Position numbers and translations under genes: made by a program. Positions 1 to 8,943 of a DNA stretch of 64,000 nt are shown piece after piece. The notes beneath the pieces are model-generated. The model ran no database searches, was not told the DNA's origin, and saw nothing but the letters and a program-made list of their open reading frames with translations. The stretch comes from Pseudomonas purpurea. GTDB lineage: Bacteria > Pseudomonadota > Gammaproteobacteria > Pseudomonadales > Pseudomonadaceae. Where the stretch lies: the NCBI RefSeq assembly GCF_039908635.1, contig NZ_CP150918.1, forward strand, positions 930,001 through 994,000. The letters are read 5' to 3'. How positions within the stretch are numbered: the first letter of the stretch is position 1; every line of letters begins with the position of its first letter.

Positions 1-1176
1 TAGGCGACGCAGCAGCGCCGGGATCGGAATTTTTACCGGGCAGACTTCACCGCAGGCACCGCACAGCGACGACGCACTTGGGTGATCCGGTACTTTCGCC
101 AGGCCGACCATGTGCGGGGTGATGATTTTGCCGATGGGGCCAGGGTAAACCTCGCCATAGGCGTGGCCGCCGATGCGCGTGTAAACCGGGCAATGGTTCA
201 TGCAGGCGCCACAGCGAATGCAGTTAAGGGTCTGGCGCAGTTCACTGTCGGCAAATGCCTGGCTGCGACCGTTGTCCAGCAGCACCAGATGCACTTCTTG
301 CGGGCCGTCGAGTTCATGTTCCTTGCGCGGGCCGGAGATCATGTTGACGTAAGTGGTGATCGGCTGGCCGAGGGCCGAGCGGGTCAGTAACGATAGCAGC
401 GGGACGACATCGCGCAGGTTTTCGACGACTTTCTCGATCCCCGTGACGGCGATGTGCACGGGCGGCACGGTGGTCGACATGCGTCCATTGCCTTCGTTTT
501 CCACCAGCAGCAGGGTGCCGGTTTCGGCCACGGCGAAGTTGACGCCGGAGACGCCGATGTCCGCTTCGAAGAATTTCTGCCGCAAGACTTTGCGACCGAT
601 CTGAATGAGTTGGTCAACGTCCTTGGTGTATTCCACGCCAAGTTTGTCGTGGAACAAGGACGCGACCTGACCGGCATTCTTGTGGATCGCCGGCATAATG
701 ATGTGTGAAGGCTTCTCGTGGTCGAGCTGGACAATGAATTCGCCCATGTCCGACTCCAGGCATTCAACACCTTGAGCCGCGAGGACATGGTTCATCTCCA
801 TCTCTTCGCTGACCATCGATTTGCCCTTGATCACTTGCCGCGCCTCGTGAGCGCGGATGATCGATAAGACGATGCCATTGGCCTCGTCCACCGTTTCCGC
901 CCAGTGCACTGTCACACCGTTGCGGGTCAGGTTCTGTTCCAGTTGCTCGAGCAACTCGGGCAACCTGGATAACGCGCGGGCACGGACTGCATTGCCCAGG
1001 GCACGTAGGTGTTCTCTTTCATGGGCATCGCTGAAAGACGCTGCCCGCTTTGCCATCAGTGAATCCATCGCACTGCGAAAGTTGTTTCGCAATTGCGTGT
1101 CAGCCAAAGCCTCGTGAGCCCGGGCGCGAAAATCTTCTTCGACGGCAACCGTCGGAATCAGCGTCGGGTTGCTCAT
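1..1176 (-). CDS. lutB: LutB, iron-sulfur protein of lactate oxidation (3' end outside window)
   Basis: Reading the minus strand from the ATG at 1176 gives an open frame that runs off the window start, so the C-terminus is missing. The product carries an LUD-type N-terminal domain followed by two ferredoxin-like cysteine clusters, CIRCGACMNHCP and then SLCGACGEVCP, near the window edge. LutB is the 4Fe-4S subunit of the LutABC L-lactate dehydrogenase complex that oxidises lactate to pyruvate. Its ATG overlaps the lutA stop by four bases (ATGA), indicating translational coupling, and lutC would be expected just beyond position 1. No frame disruption is seen in the visible 392 codons. Confidence 0.93.
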   Translation of the reverse strand, partial: MSNPTLIPTVAVEEDFRARAHEALADTQLRNNFRSAMDSLMAKRAASFSDAHEREHLRALGNAVRARALSRLPELLEQLEQNLTRNGVTVHWAETVDEANGIVLSIIRAHEARQVIKGKSMVSEEMEMNHVLAAQGVECLESDMGEFIVQLDHEKPSHIIMPAIHKNAGQVASLFHDKLGVEYTKDVDQLIQIGRKVLRQKFFEADIGVSGVNFAVAETGTLLLVENEGNGRMSTTVPPVHIAVTGIEKVVENLRDVVPLLSLLTRSALGQPITTYVNMISGPRKEHELDGPQEVHLVLLDNGRSQAFADSELRQTLNCIRCGACMNHCPVYTRIGGHAYGEVYPGPIGKIITPHMVGLAKVPDHPSASSLCGACGEVCPVKIPIPALLRRL

Positions 1177-1997
1177 AAAGCACCTCCGGTACGCTGCCAG
1201 AGGAAGCTGGCCAGGTGTTGGCCGCGCAACGCTTCTTTCTGTTTTTCCAGCGAGCCGTTGATGTTCATCAAGCAGCCGCAGTCGGCACTCAGCACCGTGT
1301 GTGCACCGGATTCTTTCAAGGCGCGGGTCTTGTCGGCGACCATCGCTCCGGAAATGTCTGGCATTCGGACGCTGAATGTCCCACCGAAGCCACAGCATTC
1401 GCTTTCGTGGCTGTGGTCGACCCGTTCCACGTTGCTCAGTTGCGACAACAATTCGCGACCGTGCAGGTGGGTGTTCATTTCGCGCCGTGCCGAGCACGAG
1501 GTATGCAGCGCAACTTTCACCGGTGTGCCGCTGTCCTTGAGCTGCACCTTGCAGACGAACAGCAGAAACTCGGCCAGTTCATAGGTCCGCGCCGCTAGGG
1601 CCTGGACCTGTTTCAATGTGTCCGGCTCGTCCTTGAACAAGTCGGCGTAATGTTCGCGCAGCATGCCCGCGCAGGAACCCGACGGCACCACCACCGGATA
1701 ATCGCCGGCAAACAGCGCCAGTTGCGAGCGCGCTACCGTCCGGGCCTGTTCGGTGTAACCCGAGGTGTAGGCCGGTTGTCCGCAGCAGCTTTGCCCTTGC
1801 GGGTACTCCACGCGAATACCTTCGCGTTCGAGCAGGTGAATCGCGTCCATCCCGGCTTCGGGGTAGAACAGATCAACCACGCACGTACCGAACAGGTAGA
1901 CCCGTTGCGGTTTTTCGCTGGGGTACTGACGCGGTTCAGGCAGTGGCGGGGCGACACGGGTCGCGTTCGGCACCGCGTTGTAAAAAAGCTCGCTCAT
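1173..1997 (-). CDS. lutA: LutA/LldE-type (Fe-S)-binding protein of lactate oxidation
   Basis: This 274-residue protein has two cysteine-rich CCG domains, seen as CCGQP around residue 63 and ECCGFGG further on, followed by a CGCL motif. That is the signature of LutA (also called LldE/YkgE), the electron-transferring subunit of the LutABC lactate-oxidising complex in the cytoplasm. I chose the ATG at 1997 (MSELFYN) because a GGAGA sits about 11 bases upstream; an upstream in-frame start at 2111 would add 38 residues unlike the family. The gene lies downstream of lldP on the same strand and overlaps lutB by four bases, so permease and enzyme are probably co-transcribed. Confidence 0.93.
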   Translation of the reverse strand: MSELFYNAVPNATRVAPPLPEPRQYPSEKPQRVYLFGTCVVDLFYPEAGMDAIHLLEREGIRVEYPQGQSCCGQPAYTSGYTEQARTVARSQLALFAGDYPVVVPSGSCAGMLREHYADLFKDEPDTLKQVQALAARTYELAEFLLFVCKVQLKDSGTPVKVALHTSCSARREMNTHLHGRELLSQLSNVERVDHSHESECCGFGGTFSVRMPDISGAMVADKTRALKESGAHTVLSADCGCLMNINGSLEKQKEALRGQHLASFLWQRTGGAL

Positions 1998-2147
1998 CAG
2001 GCGTGTCTCCGGGTGGTCCCGGTTATCCGTCCGCTGAGGCTGCTGACTATAAAGCGGGAAGCTTTCAGCAGCCTTGCAGACCGGGTTGTGAGTCGCTGAC
2101 GCCAGGGTCAAAGCCCGGTGTCGGTTCTTTCTGTGTTGCTTGTGGAA

Positions 2148-3843
2148 CTAGTGCACCAGCATGCCGGTGAACCAGTAGGCCCTGGGCCAGCGTAATCAGG
2201 CCGACAATCGTGGCAAAGAATAGGCTGTGCTTGAGGGTGAAGCGGAACAGGTCGGATTCCTTGCCCACCAGGCCGGTCGCTGCGCAGGCCACGGCAATCG
2301 ACTGTGGCGAAATCATTTTGCCGGTCACGCCACCGCTGGTGTTGGCGGCGACCAGCAATACGTCACTGACGCCGATCTGGTGCGCGGTGGTCGCTTGCAG
2401 CGAACTGAACAGCGCATTGGATGAGGTGTCGGAGCCGGTCAGGAATACGCCAAGCCAGCCGAGGAATGGCGAGAAGAACGGGAAGGCTGCCCCCGTGGCG
2501 GCCAGTACCAGCGCCATGGTCGACGACATGCCCGAATAGTTGGTGACGAAGGCGAAGGCCAGCACCATGCCGATCGACAGAATAGGCCAGCGCAGCTCAA
2601 AGAAGGTTTCTTTCAAAGTGGTCAGACCAATTTTGAAATTGATCTTCAACACCAGCATCGAGATCAGTGCGGAGAAGAAAATCGCCGTGCCGGTCGCCGA
2701 AATCGGATCGAGCTTGAACACGGCTGGAATGGCGGTCGGGTTAGTCACGATCGGCGCTACCTTGATCACCATTTGATCCAGGTGCGGGATCGCGAAGTTG
2801 AACACCCAGCCATACATCGAGCCGCCAGCGGCGAACATTGCCTTGAAGGGTTTCAGGGTCCAGATGGTCACCAGCACGGTGAGGATCAGGAACGGTGACC
2901 AGGCTTTGAGGATTGCGCCAAAGCTGTACGGCGAAGCGACGGTGGTGCGCTTCTGGCCAAAGCCACCGACGCTGGCGGTGACGACGGTGTCCGAGGTGAC
3001 GCCGGCAATCTGCGCGCCTGCGGTCCGTTTTGGCTGCCAGACTTTCAGGAACAAGGTCAGGGACACCAGGCTGGCCAGGGCCGAGGTGATGTCCGGCAGT
3101 TCCGGGCCAATGAAGTTCGAGGTGAAGTATTGGGTGATGGCAAAGCTCAGGCCGGCCACCAGTGCAGCGGGCCAGGTTTCGCGCACGCCGCGCAGGCCAT
3201 CCATCATGAACACCAGCCAGAACGGCACGAACAGCGACAACAGCGGCAGTTGGCGGCCGGTCATGGCGCCGATCTTGAACGCGTCGATGCCCGTCACCTG
3301 GCCGGCCACGATGATCGGAATCCCCAGGGCGCCGAATGCCACCGGGGCGGTGTTGGCGATCAGGCACAGGCCTGCGGCGTACAGCGGGTTGAAACCAAGA
3401 CCAACCAGCAGCGCGGCGGTGATCGCCACGGGGGCGCCGAAACCGGCAGCACCTTCCAGGAAGGCGCCGAAGCAGAAACCGATCAGCAGCACTTGCAGGC
3501 GCTGGTCGTCGGTGATCGACAGCACCGAGCTGCGGATCACTTCGAACTGGCCGCTCTTGACCGTCAGTTTGTAGAGGAATACGGCGGCGACGATGATCCA
3601 GGCAATCGGCCACAGTCCGTAGGCAAAGCCATAACCTGCGGCGGCAAACGCCATGTCGACCGGCATCTTGAAGGCAAAGATCGCCACCAGGATCGACAGC
3701 GCCAGGGTAATGCTCCCGGCGACGTGTCCTTTGAGGCGGAACACGGCCAAGGCCAGGAAGAAAAATACGATGGGGATAACGGCCGCGAGCGCGGATAAGC
3801 CAAGGCTGCCGAGTGGGCTGTAAAGCTGTTGCCAGGTTTGCAT
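2148..3843 (-). CDS. lldP: L-lactate permease LldP, carrying a 1-base frameshift near the 3' end
   Basis: A polytopic inner-membrane protein of the LctP family that imports L-lactate, D-lactate and glycolate. As read, the frame runs from 3843 to a stop at 2065 (592 aa), but the last 35 or so residues are hydrophilic and unlike the family. Removing one C from the CCC at 2180-2182 restores an ending [12 protein letters not shown] with a stop at 2148-2150 and a total of 564 aa, the length I expect for Pseudomonas LldP. I therefore give 2148 as the end. The start ATG at 3843 is preceded by a GGGG-type ribosome site. It heads the lldP-lutA-lutB operon and is divergent from lldR. Confidence 0.9.
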
Positions 3844-3894
3844 ATGGGGTGGCCCCTAATTGTTGTTGGTCAGGCACTGTCAGCGTTTTTGGAT

Positions 3895-3911
3895 AATTGG
3901 TAATACCAATT
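3895..3911. promoter_or_regulatory. LldR operator
   Basis: A 17-bp palindrome AATTGGTAATACCAATT with 8-bp perfect arms around one central base. It fits the TGGT-N3-ACCA core of FadR-subfamily GntR repressors and closely resembles the E. coli LldR operator. It lies 52 bp upstream of the lldP ATG and between the divergent lldP and lldR genes, so it is the expected lactate-responsive control site. Confidence 0.75.
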
Positions 3912-3929
3912 TACAATCGCTGTCGGCTA

Positions 3930-3958
3930 GGTTAAAAGCCTTAAGCGTGGTGTGTCAA
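3930..3958 (-). promoter_or_regulatory. Candidate sigma-70 promoter for lldP-lutAB
   Basis: On the minus strand TTGACA (3953-3958) is followed after 17 bases by TTAACC (3930-3935). The -35 is perfect but the -10 is weak. Predicted start would be near 3923, placing the palindromic operator at about +12 to +28, a position suited to repression. Confidence 0.4.
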
Positions 3959-4104
3959 TTTGTCGCTCTGGAAATTTTGTTGAATGAGCGGCGCAGAGGG
4001 CATCTGATCTGTTTGATCAATCGCTGTCTGGTAGGTGCTGGCGCGGCGGCAATAGGCCAGAATAGAGAGCCCGGCGAGCTGTCGGGATCGTGGAGAAATG
4101 AGTT

Positions 4105-4872
4105 ATGGGGTTTGATCAGATTCGTCAGCGCCGTTTGTCTGACGATATTGTCGAGCAGCTCGAGGGGATGATTCTCGAGGGCACGCTGAAGTCCGGTGAG
4201 CGCTTGCCGGCGGAGCGGGCATTGGCCGAGCAGTTCGGCGTGTCCCGTCCTTCGTTGCGCGAGGCGATTCAGAAACTGGCGGCCAAAGGGTTGCTGGTCA
4301 GTCGCCAGGGCGGCGGCAATTACGTGGTCGAATCCCTGGGTTCAACGTTCAGCGATCCGTTGTTGCAGCTGTTGGAAAGTAACCCTGAAGCCCAGCGCGA
4401 TCTGTTGGAGTTCCGTCATACCCTGGAAGCCTCCTGCGCTTATTACGCCGCGCTGCGGGCGACCGATGTTGATCGCGAGCGCTTGACCTCGGCATTTGAA
4501 GAGTTGCAGGACTGCTATACGCGTCATGACGAAGTGAGCCGGGCGGAAGAGGGTGCGGCAGATGCGAAATTCCACCTGGCCATTGCTGAAGCCAGTCACA
4601 ACGCGGTGTTGCTGCACACCATTCGCGGGCTGTTTGATCTGCTCAAGCGCAACGTGGTGACCAACATCGGCGGCATGTACAAACAGCGCACCGAAACCCG
4701 CGACATGCTGATCAGTCAGCACCGGGATTTGTATCAGGCAATTATCGAGGGGCATGCGGAGCAGGCGCGGGAAGTTTCCAGCCGACACATTTTGTATGTG
4801 CAGGAAGTGCTCGAGGAAGTGCGTCAGGAAGTGCAGCGCATGGCTCGGGCGGAGCGACGCAAGGGGATGTAG
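4105..4872 (+). CDS. lldR: LldR, FadR-family lactate-responsive regulator
   Basis: A 255-residue transcription factor with an N-terminal GntR winged helix (SGERLPAERALAEQFGVSRPSLREAI, residues about 31-56) and an all-helical FadR-type effector domain (FCD) containing the usual metal-binding histidines. The family includes LldR and PdhR. Divergence from lldP with a FadR-type palindrome between them supports LldR over PdhR. A GGAGA ribosome site precedes the ATG. In this family lactate binding releases the repressor from DNA. Confidence 0.9.
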   Translation: MGFDQIRQRRLSDDIVEQLEGMILEGTLKSGERLPAERALAEQFGVSRPSLREAIQKLAAKGLLVSRQGGGNYVVESLGSTFSDPLLQLLESNPEAQRDLLEFRHTLEASCAYYAALRATDVDRERLTSAFEELQDCYTRHDEVSRAEEGAADAKFHLAIAEASHNAVLLHTIRGLFDLLKRNVVTNIGGMYKQRTETRDMLISQHRDLYQAIIEGHAEQAREVSSRHILYVQEVLEEVRQEVQRMARAERRKGM

Positions 4873-4881
4873 TCAGTTTAC

Positions 4882-4996
4882 TGTGGCGAGGGAGCTTGCT
4901 CCCGCTGGGGCGCGAAGCGGCCCCCCGGGTCAGCACCGTTAAGCAGATCGTTTATGACTGCTTCGCAGCCGAGCGGGAGCAAGCGCCCTCGCCACA
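4882..4996. repeat. REPIN-like pair of inverted REP sequences
   Basis: Left arm TGTGGCGAGGGAGCTTGCTC at 4882 and an inverted right arm ending GCGCCCTCGCCACA at 4996 flank a short spacer. Each arm also holds its own GGGAGC/GCTCCC hairpin. This is the layout of REP doublets (REPINs) common in P. fluorescens genomes. It lies between the converging ends of lldR and smpB. Confidence 0.8.
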
Positions 4997-5020
4997 AAAG
5001 CCGCGATCAGGCCGAAAGAA

Positions 5021-5503
5021 TTACTCTTCCTTGCCCTTGTTCCGCACGGCGCGCTGCAGCTCGCGGCCGGCGTCGCGTTCGCGCTCGGTATCACGCTTGT
5101 CGTATTCCTTCTTGCCCTTGCCCAAAGCGATCTCGCACTTGACCATGTGCTTGCTCCAGTACCAGGACAGGCACACGCAGGCATAACCTTTTTGCTGCAC
5201 GGCTGCGGCCAGCTTTTCCAGCTCGCGCCGGTTGAGCAGCAATTTTCGGGTGCGGGTCGGATCAGCGATGACGTGGGTGCTGGCGGTCATCAGCGGCGTA
5301 ATGTGGCTGCCGAGCAGCCAGGCTTCGCCATCCTTGAGCAGCACGTAACTGTCAACCAGTTGCAGCTTGCTTGCCCGCAGACTTTTTACTTCCCAGCCGG
5401 CCAGGACCAGACCAGCCTCGAACCGGTGTTCGATGAAGTAATCGTGTCGCGCCTTTTTATTCTGCGCGATGGTCCCTGTAGGGTGTTTCTTCTGTTTAGC
5501 CAT
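5021..5503 (-). CDS. smpB: SmpB, tmRNA-binding protein
   Basis: The product is 160 aa from the ATG at 5503 ([20 protein letters not shown]). It has the SmpB oligonucleotide-binding barrel ([17 protein letters not shown]) and the basic C-terminal tail rich in KK and RER that enters the decoding centre. SmpB binds tmRNA (SsrA) and delivers it to stalled ribosomes for trans-translation. A longer in-frame reading to 5677 is not supported because family members start at this methionine. It converges on lldR across a REP doublet and is divergent from the NSS transporter. Confidence 0.97.
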   Translation of the reverse strand: MAKQKKHPTGTIAQNKKARHDYFIEHRFEAGLVLAGWEVKSLRASKLQLVDSYVLLKDGEAWLLGSHITPLMTASTHVIADPTRTRKLLLNRRELEKLAAAVQQKGYACVCLSWYWSKHMVKCEIALGKGKKEYDKRDTERERDAGRELQRAVRNKGKEE

Positions 5504-5621
5504 AGGGGCGGCATTATAGGCAGTTGCACGCGAGTCGGCTACGGTGAACCTGCGTGCTTGAGCGCATTGAGTGAATCCCGGACAATGCGCCCTCTTTTTT
5601 GAACGCTTGGGCGTGATAACG

Positions 5622-7025
5622 ATGTCGACAGACAAGGTTTCTGTCCACGGCAGTTGGGCTAGCCGCTGGGTCTTCATACTCGCTGCGACCGGTTCGGCCG
5701 TGGGCCTGGGTAGTATCTGGAAATTCCCCTACATGGTCGGCGTCTATGGCGGCGGCGCGTTCGTGCTGGTGTTTCTGGCCTGTATCGCGCTGATCGGCGT
5801 GCCGGTGATGTTGGCCGAAACCCTGATCGGACGTCGTGCGCGGCAAAGTCCGGCAAATGCCTTGAAGGTGCTGGCGCTGGAAGCCGGACATTCGGCGAAG
5901 TGGTCCTGGGGCGCGTTTGCCGGGATGATCACGGCGCTGCTGATCCTGTCTTTTTATAGTGTGGTGGGCGGCTGGTCGCTCGACTACATCATCGACATGG
6001 GCCGTGGAGACTTCCAGGGCGTCACGGCGGATCAGGTTGGCGCGTACTTCAACGGGGTCATCTCCGATCCATGGCGGCTGACGTTGTGGCACACCATTTT
6101 CATGCTGCTCTCGGCGGTCGTCATTGCCAAAGGCGTGGTGGCCGGACTTGAGCGCAGCCTGCGGATCATGATGCCCATGCTGTTCGTGATGCTGGTGATT
6201 CTGCTGGGTTACAGCCTGACCACCGGGCATTTCATGGACGGCGTGCATTTCATGTTCGACTTCGACTCGTCGAAGGTGCTCGACGGCTTGCTACCGGCCA
6301 TGGGCCATGCGTTCTTCTCCCTGAGCGTGGGCGTTGGTTCGATCATGATCTATGGCGCTTACATGCCGAAGAACTCGTCGATCTCCGGGACTATTGTCGG
6401 TGTAGCGCTGCTCGATACGTTCGTGTCGTTGCTGGCCGGCCTGGCGTTGTTTCCAATTGTGTTCGCCGCCGGCCTGAACCCAAGCGAAGGGCCAGGGCTG
6501 ATGTTCGTCAGCCTGCCATTTGCCTTTGGTAACGTGGCCTTCGGTCAATTGATGGGGGTGGTTTTCTTCGTGCTGGTGGCGATTGCCGCCTGGAGTTCGG
6601 CGATTTCGTTGCTTGAGCCGATGGTGGCTTACCTGGTTGAGCGGACCAGGATCCGTCGCGGTTGGGTCACATTCTGGCTGGCGTTCAGTTGCTGGTTCGT
6701 GGGCCTGGGTACTGTGTTCTCTTTCAATATCTGGAAGCAGGCCAAGTTTTTCGTGAACGACGGCGGGGTTTTTCACCTCTACCAGTGGGGGGCGGAGCAT
6801 GGTCTGGATTTCTTCGGTGTAATCGACTTCTTTACCTCGCGAATCATGCTGCCGCTGGGCGGTTTGTGCTTCGTGGTGTTTGCCGGTTGGGTCATGGGGC
6901 GTGAAACGGTGCGCGATGAGCTGTCGATCCGCAGCCCTGTGCTGTTTGCCCTGACCTTGTTCTTGATGCGCTATGTGGCGCCCATCGGCATTCTTGTAGT
7001 GTTTGCCGCCCAGCTGTGGAAGTGA
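5622..7025 (+). CDS. Sodium-dependent transporter of the NSS (SNF) family
   Basis: This 467-residue membrane protein starts at ATG 5622 ([12 protein letters not shown]). TM1 contains the family motif [14 protein letters not shown], with the unwound glycine region that binds Na+ and substrate in LeuT-like transporters, and about 11-12 hydrophobic segments follow. NSS proteins couple Na+ to uptake of amino acids or related amines; the substrate cannot be told from sequence alone. It is inserted between smpB and ratA, which from memory are adjacent in P. aeruginosa. Only 7 bases separate its stop from ratA, so it may share transcription with ratAB. Confidence 0.9.
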   Translation: MSTDKVSVHGSWASRWVFILAATGSAVGLGSIWKFPYMVGVYGGGAFVLVFLACIALIGVPVMLAETLIGRRARQSPANALKVLALEAGHSAKWSWGAFAGMITALLILSFYSVVGGWSLDYIIDMGRGDFQGVTADQVGAYFNGVISDPWRLTLWHTIFMLLSAVVIAKGVVAGLERSLRIMMPMLFVMLVILLGYSLTTGHFMDGVHFMFDFDSSKVLDGLLPAMGHAFFSLSVGVGSIMIYGAYMPKNSSISGTIVGVALLDTFVSLLAGLALFPIVFAAGLNPSEGPGLMFVSLPFAFGNVAFGQLMGVVFFVLVAIAAWSSAISLLEPMVAYLVERTRIRRGWVTFWLAFSCWFVGLGTVFSFNIWKQAKFFVNDGGVFHLYQWGAEHGLDFFGVIDFFTSRIMLPLGGLCFVVFAGWVMGRETVRDELSIRSPVLFALTLFLMRYVAPIGILVVFAAQLWK

Positions 7026-7032
7026 CGCTGAC

Positions 7033-7467
7033 ATGACGACTCACATTCAACGTTCGGCCCTGTTGCCGTACCCGGCGCAGGCGCTCTATGACCTGGTCAA
7101 TGATGTGGCGCACTACCCGGAGTTTCTGCCGTGGTGCTCGTCGGCCGAGGTGCTGGAAAGCTCCGATGTGCATATGCGTGCCAGTGTCGGTGTCGCAAAG
7201 GCCGGTTTAAGCCAGCATTTCGTCACGCGTAACACGCTGGTGCCGGGGCATTCGATCGAGATGAACCTTGAGGAAGGGCCGTTCAATCAATTGCACGGCG
7301 TCTGGACGTTCAAGTCGCTGGGAGAGAAGGCCTGCAAGATCAGCCTCGATCTGTCGTTCGATTACGCGGGGCCGATTGTTCGGGCAACCCTGGGGCCGTT
7401 GTTCAACCAGGCAGCCAACACGCTGGTCGATGCTTTCTGTCAGCGTGCCAAGCAGTTGTATGGTTGA
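7033..7467 (+). CDS. ratA: RatA/Coq10-type START-domain protein
   Basis: The 144-residue product starts at ATG 7033 (MTTHIQRSALLPYPAQALYDLV) and has the START/polyketide-cyclase-like fold of the Coq10 family (HYPEFLPWCSSAEV). Members bind ubiquinone-like lipids, and the E. coli homologue was named RatA for inhibiting 70S ribosome association. Which role applies here is not decided by sequence. It overlaps the downstream gene by 8 bases and lies 7 bases after the transporter, indicating a compact operon. Confidence 0.9.
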   Translation: MTTHIQRSALLPYPAQALYDLVNDVAHYPEFLPWCSSAEVLESSDVHMRASVGVAKAGLSQHFVTRNTLVPGHSIEMNLEEGPFNQLHGVWTFKSLGEKACKISLDLSFDYAGPIVRATLGPLFNQAANTLVDAFCQRAKQLYG

Positions 7468-7777
7468 GTCGTTGATTGATGTCGAGGTGGTGTATGCCGC
7501 CGTCGACCGTCAGGAGCTACTCACGGTGGCGGTGCCGGTCGGCTCGACAATACGAACGGCTTTGTTGAGGTCGGGGATTGGCGAGCGGTTCCCGGAGCTT
7601 GATCTGGCGAGTTGTCCGGTTGGAATCTTCGGCAAGGTCATCGCTGATCCGCAGCAGCGTGAAGTGTTGGCCGGGGACCGGATCGAAATTTACCGGCCTC
7701 TGCTGGCCGACCCCAAGGAAGTGCGTCGATTGCGAGCGGCTAAGGCCGCAGCCGAGGCCAAGGCGCGGGATCAATAG
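7460..7777 (+). CDS. ratB: RatB/RnfH-family ubiquitin-fold protein
   Basis: A 105-residue protein beginning MVESLIDVEVVYAA at ATG 7460, inside the end of ratA. It has the beta-grasp fold pattern of the RnfH (UPF0125) family, with VPVGSTIRTAL and VGIFGKV, and a charged alanine-rich C-terminal tail. Its biochemical role is unknown; the conserved pairing with ratA gave rise to the name RatB. A strong symmetrical terminator follows 17 bases later. Confidence 0.88.
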   Translation: MVESLIDVEVVYAAVDRQELLTVAVPVGSTIRTALLRSGIGERFPELDLASCPVGIFGKVIADPQQREVLAGDRIEIYRPLLADPKEVRRLRAAKAAAEAKARDQ

Positions 7778-7794
7778 ATTTCCTGAAGCACAGA

Positions 7795-7829
7795 CAACAA
7801 AAAGCCCGGACATGCCGGGCTTTTTGTTG
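7795..7829. terminator. Bidirectional intrinsic terminator between ratB and bamE
   Basis: CAACAAAAAGCCCGG (7795-7809) pairs with CCGGGCTTTTTGTTG (7815-7829) around a 5-base loop. With A-runs and T-runs on either side it can end transcription from both converging genes. Confidence 0.92.
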
Positions 7830-7838
7830 TGTCGCCAT

Positions 7839-8366
7839 TTATTGCGGCGAGGTGTCCAACGGTTCTGGTGTTGGCACCGGAACGGCTTTTACGCCGTCCA
7901 CGTCTTTCTGGATCTGATCCAGCAGGGAGCCCGGCTTGACCGGTTTCTCTGGTTTCGGCTTCTCGACGTTTTCAGCGGGAGCGGTCACGGTCGTGGCGCT
8001 GTCCTTGCCGAGAATGGCTTCGTCGCGGCTCACGCCAGGCATGAAATCGCCCGACAGGCTGACGAGTTGGTCGTTGGCGTTGAAGATAACGCTGACGCGT
8101 TCCTGTTGGCGCTCACCGCCGCCTGGCTGCAGGCTATACAAATAATCCCAGCGATCGGCATGGAACGTGTCGGTCAGCAGGGGGTTGCCCATAATAAACC
8201 GTACTTGCCGACGGGTCATTCCCGGGCGTAACTGGTCTATCATGTCCTGCGTGACGACATTGCCCTGCTGGATGTCGATTTTGTAAACCCCGGGGAATGA
8301 ACAACCGGCGAGTGCGAGCAGTCCCACGAAGGTGAAACTGGTTAGCAAGAGCTTGGTGTTTTGCAT
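7839..8366 (-). CDS. bamE: BamE (OmlA/SmpA) outer-membrane assembly lipoprotein
   Basis: The 175-residue precursor has a lipoprotein signal with lipobox LAGC (cysteine at residue 22), then the BamE fold with [15 protein letters not shown], a hallmark of the family. BamE is an accessory subunit of the BAM complex, which folds beta-barrel proteins into the outer membrane. The C-terminal 60 residues form a Pro/Lys/Glu-rich tail ([11 protein letters not shown]) extending past the core fold, as in other pseudomonads. It is divergent from fur. Confidence 0.95.
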   Translation of the reverse strand: MQNTKLLLTSFTFVGLLALAGCSFPGVYKIDIQQGNVVTQDMIDQLRPGMTRRQVRFIMGNPLLTDTFHADRWDYLYSLQPGGGERQQERVSVIFNANDQLVSLSGDFMPGVSRDEAILGKDSATTVTAPAENVEKPKPEKPVKPGSLLDQIQKDVDGVKAVPVPTPEPLDTSPQ

Positions 8367-8463
8367 CGGTGGGCGACTTCCACTATCTTGGCTGGGACAA
8401 CGTAAACGCCGATCATACCCGCATTAAGAGAAGCTGCGAAGCAGCATCGCGAGAAAGCTGACC

Positions 8464-8868
8464 ATGGTTGAAAATAGCGAACTACGCAAAGCCGGCCTCA
8501 AAGTGACCCTGCCACGGGTCAAAATTCTGCAAATGCTCGATTCCACCGAGCAACGTCACATGAGCGCCGAGGATGTTTACAAGGCGTTGATGGAAGCGGG
8601 CGAGGATGTCGGTCTGGCCACGGTTTACCGTGTTCTGACTCAATTCGAAGCGGCTGGCCTTGTGGTCCGCCACAACTTCGACGGCGGCCACGCGGTCTTC
8701 GAACTGGCTGATGGCGGCCACCACGACCATATGGTCAACGTGGAGTCTGGCGAAGTGATCGAATTCTTCGACGAAGAAATCGAAAAGCTTCAGAAGGCGA
8801 TCGTCGAGAAGCACGGCTACGAGATGGTGGATCACAATCTTGTGCTGTACGTACGCAAGAAAAAGTAA
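8464..8868 (+). CDS. fur: Fur, ferric uptake regulator
   Basis: A 134-residue Fur protein: N-terminal winged helix (TLPRVKILQML, DVGLATVYRVLTQFE) and a C-terminal dimerisation/metal domain with HHDHMV. Fur with Fe2+ represses iron-uptake genes. There is not a single cysteine in this protein, so the CXXC structural zinc site of E. coli Fur is absent, in keeping with the Pseudomonas type. The gene is divergent from bamE. A likely target in this window is the piuC promoter region (12 of 19 matches to the Fur consensus at 63370-63388). Confidence 0.98.
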   Translation: MVENSELRKAGLKVTLPRVKILQMLDSTEQRHMSAEDVYKALMEAGEDVGLATVYRVLTQFEAAGLVVRHNFDGGHAVFELADGGHHDHMVNVESGEVIEFFDEEIEKLQKAIVEKHGYEMVDHNLVLYVRKKK

Positions 8869-8900
8869 GCATGTCGCGCGGACTCAAGTCCGCGAAACGA

Positions 8901-8933
8901 ACGAAGGCGACCCAAGGGTCGCCTTCGTGCTTT
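8901..8933. terminator. Hairpin terminator between fur and recN
   Basis: ACGAAGGCGACCC (8901-8913) pairs perfectly with GGGTCGCCTTCGT (8916-8928) around AA. The following GCTTTCT is only a weak T-tract. The stem sits between the converging ends of fur and recN. Confidence 0.75.
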
Positions 8934-8943
8934 CTGCTGTTGA

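Noticed and set aside
7033..7777. RatA-RatB as a toxin-antitoxin system
   Set aside because: The name is historical. RatA is a Coq10/START-type protein and RatB an RnfH-type protein in a conserved housekeeping cluster; neither shows antitoxin features.
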